From: Bacteroidota bacterium
GTDB taxonomy: Bacteria; Bacteroidota; Ignavibacteria; Kryptoniales; JAKASW01
NCBI GenBank assembly: GCA_021789975.1
Contig: JAJYIT010000009.1
Span: 78,557-126,287, forward strand
DNA length: 47,731 nt
Reading direction: 5' to 3'
The notes under the pieces were generated by a model. It ran no database searches, was not told the DNA's origin, and saw only the letters and a list, made by a program, of their open reading frames with translations. The position numbers and the translations under genes were made by a program. Positions 16,659 to 25,604 of the stretch are shown piece by piece. Position 1 is the first letter of the stretch. Each line of letters starts with the position of its first letter.

Positions 16659-19202
16659 ATGAAAAAGAAATTGTGGTACATGTCTCTAATACTGGCGGTG
16701 AACATTTTTGCACATACATCTTATGCTCAAGTTTTTGTTGATCCGGAGACGCGCGGTGTGTGGGCGCCAGTTGGTTTCGTGCCGTATGATTCTGCCTCAG
16801 TGGAGACTATCGTGAGAAATCTAAGCGCTGCAAATTTTAACGTGATCTATGTTGGTGTATGGGACGGTCATAGCGTTGATGCAAGCACGATTTATCCAAG
16901 CGCTGTCGTGGCTGACGCAGGTGGACCTCGCCAATATCCGGAGTTTGTTGGGACAGATCCGCTGAGGACTTGGATTGATATTGCACATAAGTATGATATG
17001 GAAGTAATTGCCTGGTTTGAATTGATGCCTTACGACATAAGTGTCAGCAGTGATTCAATAGAAGCTGACGAGCCACTTTTGCTTAAGGCCAATCCAAGCT
17101 GGGCTCTTGTTCAGCGCGACACGACCAAGGTAGGATACCATCACGAAAGCTACGGGTACTACTGGGGAGTTGATCCTGCTGTTTCCGGAGTTCAGAACTT
17201 CGTTGTAAATCTTTATACCGAGTTGGCAAAAAATTACCCCGATCTCGACGGAATCCAGACCGATATAGAGAATGATACAACTTTTTCTTACTCCGACGTT
17301 GCGCGCTCTCTTTTTATGCAGCAGACCGGTAATCCCGATCCACTGACCCTGCCCAGCAACAACCCGGCGTGGCTCTCGTGGCGGCAGCTCCAGGTAACTA
17401 ATCTAGTGAAGAGAATCTATCAGAGTGTGAAACAGATAAATCCGCAGTGTGTGATGGCAGCAGCCGTGGTTCCTCCAGCCTGGGGACTGAACAACTACCT
17501 TGCAGCATGGAATGTTTGGGCGAAAGACAGTTACGTCGATATGGTGGAGCCAATGCTGTATGAGCCGCCGCTCTACTTCGGGAGTGAGTTACAGGGATGC
17601 ATTTCAGTTGCACCGCCCGGATTCAAAGTATCCGCCGGAACCGATGCGTCTGGAAACTCGCTGAGTGATGTGATATCCGAAATACGGACCGCAAGAGCGG
17701 ATGGTGCAGCAGGCGAAGTGGTTTGGTATTACACGCCGATATCTTCGGCAAGCGCCCTCGCGACCATAAAGTCCCAGGTCTTCACAGCCAAAACGCTCCC
17801 GGCTTTTGATGATCTTGTAATGGACAACAACAGCAATGGATTATTTCACTCGGCCGGTACCTGGACCTTACAACGGGGTGGCTACAAGGGGAATTACGTG
17901 GTTGGACAGGCAGTTGCAGGTGATACTGCATACTTCACCGTAAGGGTTCTGAGGAGTGGTGATTATACGCTGTATGGATACTGGTCTGGTGATTCGGCAA
18001 CAAATTCTCCTCAGGCTATCGTCAGTATGACTAGCGGCTCTTTTGCCAAGACGGACACCGTGGATCAACAGCTCAATCTCAATGAGTGGTCGTTCGTGGA
18101 CAAGTTCTTCCTGAACTCCGGCGACACCGCTGTGATCAAACTGGCGGGAAGCGACGGAAGCAATCTAATCGCCGATGCGTTCAGGTTGAGGCGCGGCCGC
18201 CCGTTCACGCTGATAGATTATGCGGTCCCGGATAGCCAGGATATTTTGCTGAAGTTTTCCAACAGGCTTACCTTTCCAGCGTTGCCGATTACTCGGGTCT
18301 CGACGTCCTTCGGAAATAAAGGGATTAGTTACTACGTGGATCCCGGGGATAATACAGTGTTGCACATAAACCTCCCTCCTCTGAAGCCAGGGATTGAATT
18401 CACCCTGAATGTGGATAGTCTTGTCGATGTATCTTATGACACTTTAAATGTTGTCCAATCTCTCTCATATGATCCCGACAGCACAACTCTTGTAGTAGAT
18501 GACAATACATCTGGATCATTTCACAAGATATCAGGAACATGGACCCAGGACACCAGCATTACGGCTATTAATGGCGAGTATTGGTTGACGAAACAGTCAT
18601 CCACGATTGCGCGGGCGGAGTGGGGACCGGCGCCTATCGACGTAACCGGATACTACAACGAGTTTGCAAATATTCCCAGCACGCAAGTCCCTTTGACTGA
18701 CACCTGTGTCTACATAGTTTCAGAGCATTTTGGTACTGACTCCATCCGCACTTCGCAGGTATCGACAAAGGGATGGTTGAAACTCGGCAGTTTCCCATAC
18801 AACGCCGGAGACCAATTCGCCGCTCTGGTGTCATCCGTACCTGGGGCCGACACGACGAAATACCTGGTTGCAGACGCGATGATGTTACAAAGGTCCGTTC
18901 AAATAACCGGCATCAAGACCTCGATGAGTGTGCTCCCGGAGAAACTTGATTTGAGTGACAACTATCCAAATCCATTTAATCCATCAACCGTAGTGAATGT
19001 TGAATTGTCCCGCGCAGGCCCCATGAGTCTAAAGGTCTATAACTCTCTGGGACAATTGGCGATGACCGTGGATGATGGATTGAAATCTGCTGGAGAATAC
19101 AAATATATCATCAACATGAACAGATTCGCGAGTGGAATCTATTTCTGCGTGCTTCGGCAGGGAGAGGCCTCCATCGTCAAGAAGATGGCCCTGATCAAAT
19201 AG
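16659..19202 (+). CDS. GHL10-family hydrolase with two golvesin-like domains and T9SS sorting domain (paralogue 1)
   Basis: A family 10-like glycoside hydrolase (GHL10, DUF187, PF02638) at residues about 25-360, with PETRGVWAPVGF, NVIYVGVWDG, IYPSAVVADAGG, EVIAWFEL, DLDGIQTDIEND and VDMVEPMLY blocks. These give the acidic residues expected in a TIM-barrel active site. Two golvesin-C-terminal-like beta-sandwiches follow, one ending LIADAFRLRRG and one ending LVADAMMLQRS. The last ~75 residues are a T9SS domain (DNYPNPFNPST, LKVYNSLGQ, SGIYFCVLRQG). A signal peptide ending SYAQ is present. It is close to the genes at 28163 and 31301. The substrate is not visible; GHL10 proteins are poorly characterised and are thought to act on glycans. 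Confidence 0.85.
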   Translation: MKKKLWYMSLILAVNIFAHTSYAQVFVDPETRGVWAPVGFVPYDSASVETIVRNLSAANFNVIYVGVWDGHSVDASTIYPSAVVADAGGPRQYPEFVGTDPLRTWIDIAHKYDMEVIAWFELMPYDISVSSDSIEADEPLLLKANPSWALVQRDTTKVGYHHESYGYYWGVDPAVSGVQNFVVNLYTELAKNYPDLDGIQTDIENDTTFSYSDVARSLFMQQTGNPDPLTLPSNNPAWLSWRQLQVTNLVKRIYQSVKQINPQCVMAAAVVPPAWGLNNYLAAWNVWAKDSYVDMVEPMLYEPPLYFGSELQGCISVAPPGFKVSAGTDASGNSLSDVISEIRTARADGAAGEVVWYYTPISSASALATIKSQVFTAKTLPAFDDLVMDNNSNGLFHSAGTWTLQRGGYKGNYVVGQAVAGDTAYFTVRVLRSGDYTLYGYWSGDSATNSPQAIVSMTSGSFAKTDTVDQQLNLNEWSFVDKFFLNSGDTAVIKLAGSDGSNLIADAFRLRRGRPFTLIDYAVPDSQDILLKFSNRLTFPALPITRVSTSFGNKGISYYVDPGDNTVLHINLPPLKPGIEFTLNVDSLVDVSYDTLNVVQSLSYDPDSTTLVVDDNTSGSFHKISGTWTQDTSITAINGEYWLTKQSSTIARAEWGPAPIDVTGYYNEFANIPSTQVPLTDTCVYIVSEHFGTDSIRTSQVSTKGWLKLGSFPYNAGDQFAALVSSVPGADTTKYLVADAMMLQRSVQITGIKTSMSVLPEKLDLSDNYPNPFNPSTVVNVELSRAGPMSLKVYNSLGQLAMTVDDGLKSAGEYKYIINMNRFASGIYFCVLRQGEASIVKKMALIK

Positions 19203-19329
19203 CAAGTGATGACCAGTGATCGCAAAGGACTTTCTGATCATTCTTCGGCCTTCTGCAGTCATCAGCTTTAGCGTACTGTAATTTATTGCCCATTTATAGA
19301 AGAGAGATCTTAAGAGAGGGGAGACTATT

Positions 19330-21531
19330 TTGAGGCTTCCATGCGCCCTGACAATTGTTGTCTTGCTCAATGTCCTTATCCTTCCGATTGGCGCTTTCGC
19401 CGATCACATTCATTCCCTCGCGAGTCCAGGTACCATTTCTGTTTCTGTATCGCCCGTCAGGGCAAGTGTCGGAGACACTGTCAAAATAAAGTTTGAAGTA
19501 AAAAGCAACGTATCACCCAGCGCCGAGATTTTGATTCCTGATAAAGGTGTTCTTCCTCTCGCAGTTGCGCGTGCAAAACCAGGCGTCTATGCATCCAGAT
19601 TTGTGATCGGCAAGGGGGACTCGCAGGGACTCTACGCTATACAATCGTGGACAGGACAGGCCTCAAATCCGGATGCAGTCGGGAAGGGGACATTTCTCTT
19701 TAACAAACTCATCGGGGATTTTTGCATTACAGACGTTTTCGATCCCCAAGATCCTGAGAAAGGCATGAGTCGCTACGTCCATCAAATGAAAGGTTTCGGC
19801 GGCAACTTCATTATTGCGACCTCATTCATCACTTCGAAGAGAATCTATTACAAATCAACGATCTGCAACACCGAGCACTCTTCTACAGTTGATGAAAGCT
19901 ATCTCGGCGATTTGCTCCAATGCGCCGATAAAAACGGAATAGCCGTTATGGTTTCTGCAACATGGGATGCTACGCGAGATATTCCTTACACGGATAGAAT
20001 GAAAAGCACAAAAGAGATAGCGAAAGAGCTTTATGATCTTTACGGAAGTCACCCGTCTCTTGTAGGCTTTTATGTGGACCAGGAAGGAAGCGGTATATAT
20101 TATGCACCGTACGTGAGGAAGCTGTGTAAGTATGTGAAATACCTAAACCCGGGGCTGCTCACCGCTTGTTCACCTTACATGGATAATCCATTGCTCGCAA
20201 GCTATCTGAGTGTCATCAGGAATCTGAACATTATAATCTATCAGGGTATGACTATGGCCAGTTATAGACCGGACAATCGCCTTAAGTTCCCGCTGAGAAG
20301 GGTAAAGGATTTAGGCTCAGTTTCGACAGGCGCAAAGGAGCTTCAGGACAAGATTGCCCTGACTCACGTTGAGACTTTCGGATACGGGGCGAACAGACTG
20401 GAGGACCAGTACATCACCGGGTATAACAATATCTATCAACAAATACTGAGCGCCGCCACCGTGCCCGATAATGACGGAATCATAATGTATGATTACAGCG
20501 GATCTATCTATGGCATTTTGAAACAATTCCCGCAATACAGGCGGGAATTTGCCCAAAGCCGGGACGCCGTCTTCGACGGGATCAAAGCTTTCGACTTGAT
20601 TGGCGACGCCTCGAAGAACCGGAACCAACTGACTGTTTATTACCCATACACCGACTGGCAGGAGTACAGATGGGAGCGTCACTATTACAGCGCTCTCGAC
20701 GCCTTCAGGGTGTTGGGAATTCCGGTCGACGTCCTCCCATACGCCCCGCCCCACAATGAATCTTACCCACCTTACTGGCCGTTCCACGAAAACCGACACG
20801 TGCTGGAACGATTGCTCAAGGAGAAAACTGTACTCGTGCTTCCCAGCGTGTCCGGTTTCCAGGCAACGGACAGTGATTTGATGAAAAACTTTTTGTTCGA
20901 TGGCGGAACGATTATTGCGTTTGGGCCAAGGATTCCAATGGGCAGGACTTACAGCCGTACTGACGTCTTTGGAATCGAGAACACTGAAAGAGAAGTCAAT
21001 CATTCACGAATAATCGGTTTGATAGGGGCATCTGGAAAGACGCACGGAGAATGGAACCTTGGCGAAGTCACACTTCCGGTTTGGCGAACCAAAGGTGCAA
21101 CTGTCCTCGCAAAATTTGAGGACGGCTCTCCTGCGATCACTCTTCACGATTATGGGAATGGGAAAGTCGTTTCAATCTTCACGGACGCTATGACCGGCGC
21201 GAAAAGATTCCCGGATCTTATGAGGGCCGTGCTAAACAAGGTGGGGGTACAGCGATATGTGGATATAGTAGGAACAAACAAGGACTGCGACGTGGCTGTC
21301 TCTAAGACAAATTCAGGATTCATCGCTGCCGTCGTGAATCACAACAAAAGTAAACTTAGAATTACGCTAAGGCCGCTGAATCTTTACTCGGCAGGTGAAT
21401 CGCGGGAGTGGGTAGACCTGGTGTCCGGCAAAGAGATGGCGACTCTGAAAGACAGCAATCCATTGGTAATGGAGGTAATGCCCGGAAGCTATAGACTTGT
21501 CGAGATGGTGGCAAGGGGCGGCGATCGGTAG
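19330..21531 (+). CDS. Exported DUF4434-like (TIM-barrel) putative glycoside hydrolase
   Basis: 733 residues starting at TTG 19330, chosen because GAGGGGAG lies 8 bases upstream and a signal peptide (LTIVVLLNVLILPIGAFA) begins at once. After an N-terminal beta-sandwich (about 30-130) comes a TIM-barrel-like domain similar to DUF4434 (GFGGNFIIATSF, VMVSATWDATRD, PSLVGFYVDQEGSG, TACSPYMDN, LTHVETFGYG). VDQEG and HVETF carry candidate acidic catalytic residues. About 430-620 looks like the glutamine-amidotransferase-like domain of beta-galactosidase-type enzymes (YYSALDAFRVLGIPVDVLP, VLVLPSVSGF, FDGGTIIAFGP), and a small beta domain ends the protein. There is no T9SS domain, so it is probably periplasmic. 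Stop and next frame touch. Family placement is by pattern only. Confidence 0.65.
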   Translation: MRLPCALTIVVLLNVLILPIGAFADHIHSLASPGTISVSVSPVRASVGDTVKIKFEVKSNVSPSAEILIPDKGVLPLAVARAKPGVYASRFVIGKGDSQGLYAIQSWTGQASNPDAVGKGTFLFNKLIGDFCITDVFDPQDPEKGMSRYVHQMKGFGGNFIIATSFITSKRIYYKSTICNTEHSSTVDESYLGDLLQCADKNGIAVMVSATWDATRDIPYTDRMKSTKEIAKELYDLYGSHPSLVGFYVDQEGSGIYYAPYVRKLCKYVKYLNPGLLTACSPYMDNPLLASYLSVIRNLNIIIYQGMTMASYRPDNRLKFPLRRVKDLGSVSTGAKELQDKIALTHVETFGYGANRLEDQYITGYNNIYQQILSAATVPDNDGIIMYDYSGSIYGILKQFPQYRREFAQSRDAVFDGIKAFDLIGDASKNRNQLTVYYPYTDWQEYRWERHYYSALDAFRVLGIPVDVLPYAPPHNESYPPYWPFHENRHVLERLLKEKTVLVLPSVSGFQATDSDLMKNFLFDGGTIIAFGPRIPMGRTYSRTDVFGIENTEREVNHSRIIGLIGASGKTHGEWNLGEVTLPVWRTKGATVLAKFEDGSPAITLHDYGNGKVVSIFTDAMTGAKRFPDLMRAVLNKVGVQRYVDIVGTNKDCDVAVSKTNSGFIAAVVNHNKSKLRITLRPLNLYSAGESREWVDLVSGKEMATLKDSNPLVMEVMPGSYRLVEMVARGGDR

Positions 21532-21546
21532 TGGGGGGAAATCTAC

Positions 21547-21663
21547 ATGAACGCCAGACCTTCGCTGAAGACCGGGTATCACATCAGTGCGGACCGAATC
21601 CTCTTACAAGCAAAAGAAAAAGAACACATTCGATCCAAAAAGGCATGGAGACACTCAGCGTGA
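21547..21663 (+). CDS. Possible 38-residue coupled small ORF
   Basis: ATG 21547 follows a GGGGGG stretch at 21534-21539. The short basic product ends in TGA at 21661-21663, overlapping a GTG (21660-21662) that is a possible start of the next gene (GTGA overlap). This would couple the two by translation. The peptide is not recognised. It may be a leader peptide, or simply a false frame before the real start. Confidence 0.2.
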   Translation: MNARPSLKTGYHISADRILLQAKEKEHIRSKKAWRHSA

Positions 21664-22766
21664 AGATTGCATCTGCACTACTTTTTGCAGTACTCCCGGT
21701 CGTTACTTCGCACCCATTGAGGACCACTCTGGCCGCCGGTGGTCCAATTGTCTCGCTGAGAACAGCTAAATCTTATGAAAAGGACTCTCCTAAGCTTAGA
21801 TTTGATTTTCTCCGGTTGTGTGATTCAACGATAGTAAGATTGAAAAACGAGAAGACTCATCATCCATTTTTCATAGACTCCTATGGTGTGCGCAGTCTTT
21901 GTGTGGCGTACGATATTACAGGCAACAATAAATATCTCGATGCCTGTCAATCTTGGGCTATTCGGATGGTGAATTACCAGAAGAAGATGATCCCCCGGGG
22001 TGCATACTACATTGACTATGGTCGAAAGCCAGGAGAGAAGAAGGGGGACTGGTACGTAGCCGACTGCTCATCGATAGCTATGGGTGTCCTCTCCACCGCT
22101 ATTAGGTGCAAGGGTGCCGAGCGCAGACGACTACTACATTCCGTCGAAGAGTTCGGTTCGCTAGTAATCAAGAGTTTTGTTCGGCCTTCGGGTGGTGTAA
22201 CCGATGGCTATTGGCCGCAATACGACGGCGCATGGTGGTGCAGTTCGAGTCTGTTTGGTTCTTTCTCCTTCTTACTTTACAAAAACACTGCCAATAAAAA
22301 GTATCTCAATGTCGCGCTTGGGATTGTAGATTGGCTGAACAAACAGGACCTTGCGACAGTTCAGCCGTTGCCTCTTTCACACCAGGGGCCGTCGCTTCTG
22401 ATGTATGTCCTCGAATGTTATTCAGCAGGCTGGCCATATCTAAGCAGAGAAATGTCGAGAAAGCAAGATGCTCTGAAGCAGATTGATTGGTGCCTCAACT
22501 GGGTGGAAACACAGCAGAAAATTCCACTTGGAAAAAGGGATTGGCCTATCCTGAGCTGGTGGGGAGCAAAGTATGGCGGTCTGCCATTCCATGAAAACAT
22601 ATACTCCCGTCTTTTCGGGGATAGACACTTGAAAACCTTGGCCGATCGCGAGGTGAGATTGCTATCTCCGATTGCCCTTTCAAACGACAACGGGGTGTAC
22701 CAGCTTAGGGAATTTGTGCTGATGTCGTATGCTCAACTTCTTGATTCAGGTGCAATTTACAGATGA
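21645..22766 (+). CDS. Exported alpha/alpha-barrel-like protein, putative glycosidase
   Basis: About 373 residues. The frame is open from 21531, but the signal peptide (VKIASALLFAVLPVVTS) implies a start at ATG 21645 or GTG 21660. The GTG has GGAG upstream at good spacing and overlaps the stop of a small ORF. The body has repeated helical hairpin signatures, for example GVRSLCVAYDITGNNKYLDAC, ADCSSIAMGVLSTAIRC, GGVTDGYWPQYDGAWWCSSS and FSFLLYKNTANKKYLNVAL. These look like six-hairpin (alpha/alpha)6 enzymes such as GH88/GH105 or the GH127/GH154 types. I cannot place it in a named family. It lies in a run of exported glycan genes, between a putative hydrolase and an acetyltransferase-like protein. 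Confidence 0.6.
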   Translation: METLSVKIASALLFAVLPVVTSHPLRTTLAAGGPIVSLRTAKSYEKDSPKLRFDFLRLCDSTIVRLKNEKTHHPFFIDSYGVRSLCVAYDITGNNKYLDACQSWAIRMVNYQKKMIPRGAYYIDYGRKPGEKKGDWYVADCSSIAMGVLSTAIRCKGAERRRLLHSVEEFGSLVIKSFVRPSGGVTDGYWPQYDGAWWCSSSLFGSFSFLLYKNTANKKYLNVALGIVDWLNKQDLATVQPLPLSHQGPSLLMYVLECYSAGWPYLSREMSRKQDALKQIDWCLNWVETQQKIPLGKRDWPILSWWGAKYGGLPFHENIYSRLFGDRHLKTLADREVRLLSPIALSNDNGVYQLREFVLMSYAQLLDSGAIYR

Positions 22767-22837
22767 GCCGGCGAAAGGCAGCGAAATGAGATCAGTGATC
22801 CCCTTTGCAATGAGCATTAACAATAGGTGAATGAACA

Positions 22838-24340
22838 ATGTCGACCTATAACGAAGTAGTTCCATCCCCGCGAAGAGCCATGGCGTTAGACGCGCTGCGG
22901 GGACTTTCAATTCTCATGATGGTATTTGCTAATACGATGCCAAACGGGCTTCCGTCATGGATGTATCATGGGCAGCTCCCTCCGCCGGCACGTATGTTCA
23001 TTCCAACATTACCGGGGATTACGTGGGTCGATCTCGTGTTTCCCTTCTTTCTTTTCGCGATGGGAACAGCGATACCTCTTGCTCTCTCGCGGCGAATCGA
23101 GGGCGGTCATACGCCATGGGAAGTGGTAAAGTCGACTCTCTACCGCGGCTTCTTGCTTGTTGGATTTGCGATGTTTATCCAGCAGACACATCCGTTTATG
23201 CTCAGTGATAATCCTGACTGGAAGATTTGGCTGATAGGTCTAATAGGCTTCGCACTGTTGTTCCCGATCCTTGCCCGATTGCCTGAAAGCTGGACGAGGA
23301 AGAAGAAAAATGTTGTCCGCGGAATCGGCTGGGGTGGTGCAATTATCATGATGGCGCTCATCAGATTTCCGGACGGGTCAGGGTTTTCGCTCTATAGAAG
23401 CGATGATATCATCATGATACTTGCCGAAGTTGCGGTCTTCGGGGGACTGATATGGTTGATTACCCGTGATAAATGGCTCCTTCGTTTGAGTTTCATGGGT
23501 GTGCTGATAGCATTTAGATTATCTTCGGGAGGACCGGTCTGGGTGCCTGACTTTTCGCCCAACAGCCCGATCTTATTTCCTGTCGGTTTTTCTGCTGCTC
23601 CGTCTCAGTGGATTCACAGTCTCTGGCTCATCTCTCCGTTTCCATGGCTCTTTCAGATGAGATATCTCCAATACCTTTTCATAATCATTCCCGGCACAAT
23701 CGTCGGGGACATGATTCTTAAATGGATGAAGATATCGCATAGTGGTTCTGATGTTGAGAGGTCAGTGTGGGGTGTCGGGAGGCTTGCCTCCATATCGATC
23801 CTCATGATCTTGATAAACGTTGTTGTTGTGATTGGCTTGAAAGCACAATGGGTTCTAGGGACCTCCGTGGTCGCCATCATTCTATCTCTGATCGGCTGGA
23901 GGCTGGTAGTGAAACCGGCGGACAGCAACGAAAATTTGATAAGCACACTTTTCAAATGGGGTTTTTACTGGATGATTATCGGTTTGTTGTTCGAACCTTA
24001 TGAAGGCGGAATCAAGAAAGACCCCGCGACGATGAGCTACTATTTTGTAACGACCGCTCTTGCGATTTTTGTATTGATAGCATTTGTGGTAATCATCGAT
24101 GTCCTCAATCATAGGAAGGCGTTTCGGTTTCTCGTCGAATGTGGCCAGAATCCAATGATAGCGTATGTGGGCGGTGATAATCTGATCGCACCAATATTTG
24201 GACTTACCGGCCTTGGCTATCTCCTTAAAATTTTCACGCCGACACCATGGCTCGGTGTTATTGGTGATGCAGTCATAGTCTGTCTTGTCGCTCTCGTAAC
24301 GGTTTTCTTCACGAGAAAGAAGGTATTTCTGAGGACATGA
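22838..24340 (+). CDS. HGSNAT/NagX-like membrane acetyltransferase (DUF5009), copy 1
   Basis: 500-residue polytopic membrane protein with the HGSNAT-type N-terminus (MALDALRGLSILMMVFANTMPNG, then LPGITWVDLVFPFFLFAMGTAIPLALSRR). Further landmarks are HFPDGSGFSLYRSDD-like RFPDGSGFSLYRSDD, IIPGTIVGDMILKW, FEPYEGGIKKDPATMSYYF and CGQNPMIAYVGGDNL. About ten or more membrane spans are visible. The human relative N-acetylates terminal glucosamine of heparan sulfate across the lysosomal membrane using acetyl-CoA. Bacterial relatives (COG4299, NagX) occur in N-acetylglucosamine regulons. A second copy lies at 39995. A role in acetylating glucosamine ends of imported glycan is inferred; some NagX proteins have been called transport-related. 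Confidence 0.83.
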   Translation: MSTYNEVVPSPRRAMALDALRGLSILMMVFANTMPNGLPSWMYHGQLPPPARMFIPTLPGITWVDLVFPFFLFAMGTAIPLALSRRIEGGHTPWEVVKSTLYRGFLLVGFAMFIQQTHPFMLSDNPDWKIWLIGLIGFALLFPILARLPESWTRKKKNVVRGIGWGGAIIMMALIRFPDGSGFSLYRSDDIIMILAEVAVFGGLIWLITRDKWLLRLSFMGVLIAFRLSSGGPVWVPDFSPNSPILFPVGFSAAPSQWIHSLWLISPFPWLFQMRYLQYLFIIIPGTIVGDMILKWMKISHSGSDVERSVWGVGRLASISILMILINVVVVIGLKAQWVLGTSVVAIILSLIGWRLVVKPADSNENLISTLFKWGFYWMIIGLLFEPYEGGIKKDPATMSYYFVTTALAIFVLIAFVVIIDVLNHRKAFRFLVECGQNPMIAYVGGDNLIAPIFGLTGLGYLLKIFTPTPWLGVIGDAVIVCLVALVTVFFTRKKVFLRT

Positions 24341-24415
24341 CCACGTGAGAAAAGTTTTAAGGAAAAAAGAAATCAACAGAAGTTCCCAGGAGCCTATCGT
24401 GATGAAGCTAAAAAG

Positions 24416-25591
24416 TTGAAAAACCAGATCTTCCGTTTCCTTGCTGTCTGCCTGATTGTATCATCGTTGGCATTTGTTTCAATCGCGCAATCTCTCGACA
24501 CACTGCGAGCTAACAGAGTAGCTCCCGGCGTCGAATACTATTTCCTTCGTTCGAAAAGTCTTTCACTCACGGCAATGATGCTGAAGGTAAACCTGGCTAA
24601 GCCTGGTGTCTCCCTTCGTGTCGCCAAAGCATCGAAAGACGGAAGTGAGATCCTTGCTGCGAGACAAAAAACGAGTGAGATGATGAAAGAGGCCAACAAT
24701 GACAGCACAGTAGCCGTGGCGGCAGTGAACGGCGGTTTCTTTACTTTGAAGACGGGCCGTCCCGTCAACCTCGACATCGAAGACGGGATGATTGCAAGGC
24801 TGCCGGGAGCGAAACGAAGATTTTCATCGCTTTTGATAACATCCGATAATAGGGCGAAGATCGGGCGATACGATCTTGATGTCGCACTTGCGGTGTCGGA
24901 CACGACTTTTGACATCAACGATATCAACAAGGTCTCACCAACTGATCGCACGGTTTTGTTTGATAGGTTCTACGGAAGCAAAACGCCATCCGATTTTCAT
25001 GGTGGCGCAGTGGTTCTTGAGCCGATTGGCACGTCCCTGGTCGGTGGCGTATTCAAATATGTTGCTGATACACTTGTTCGATCATCGGGCAGCTTCTCTA
25101 TCCCGCGATCTGGGTATGTGCTTGTCTGTCGGGGGCGTGTTGACCTGACCCTTCTGAGAAAACTTTCGATTTGTGACACCGTCTGGATGCTGACACAGTT
25201 TACTCCTCAAGCTGATGATGTCAGGCAGGCGCTTGGCGGATTACCTGAAATTGTCCACGATGGCAGAAATGTGTCGGCTGCAAACGCCGATTCTGAAAAG
25301 GTTAATTCATACATACGCGACGAGCATCATGCCAGAACTGCCATAGGGGTTTCCAGGGAAGGGAGGAAAGTAGTCCTTGTTGTAGTGAATGGCGATGAGA
25401 AAGCAATTCCCGGGATGACGCTTTCCGAGTTGACCAACTTGATGGTAAGACTCGGCTCATACAATGCATTGAACTTAGACGGAGGCGGGTCGTCAACGAT
25501 GGTGGTCGACGGCAAAATTGTCAACTCTCCATCCGACTCCACAGGTGAGCGGGCAGTTTCGAATGCGCTTGTTGTCACGGTAACCAAATAG
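24416..25591 (+). CDS. Exported phosphodiester glycosidase (NAGPA family), single domain
   Basis: 391 residues with a signal peptide ending FVSIAQS. NAGPA-family blocks are AAVNGGFFTL near residue 102, TAIGVSREGRKVVLVVVNGD and YNALNLDGGGSSTMVV. It is the stand-alone counterpart of the domain in the gene at 10888. The visible start is TTG 24416, but the good ribosome binding site AGGAG (24389-24393) lies better placed for ATG 24402, whose frame stops after five codons at TGA 24417-24419, overlapping the TTG. A one-base deletion in an A-run would explain this. There is no T9SS domain, so it is probably periplasmic. GH31 follows 13 bases downstream in the same operon. Confidence 0.85.
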   Translation: MKNQIFRFLAVCLIVSSLAFVSIAQSLDTLRANRVAPGVEYYFLRSKSLSLTAMMLKVNLAKPGVSLRVAKASKDGSEILAARQKTSEMMKEANNDSTVAVAAVNGGFFTLKTGRPVNLDIEDGMIARLPGAKRRFSSLLITSDNRAKIGRYDLDVALAVSDTTFDINDINKVSPTDRTVLFDRFYGSKTPSDFHGGAVVLEPIGTSLVGGVFKYVADTLVRSSGSFSIPRSGYVLVCRGRVDLTLLRKLSICDTVWMLTQFTPQADDVRQALGGLPEIVHDGRNVSAANADSEKVNSYIRDEHHARTAIGVSREGRKVVLVVVNGDEKAIPGMTLSELTNLMVRLGSYNALNLDGGGSSTMVVDGKIVNSPSDSTGERAVSNALVVTVTK

Positions 25592-25604
25592 ATCCGTAAC
25601 GAGA

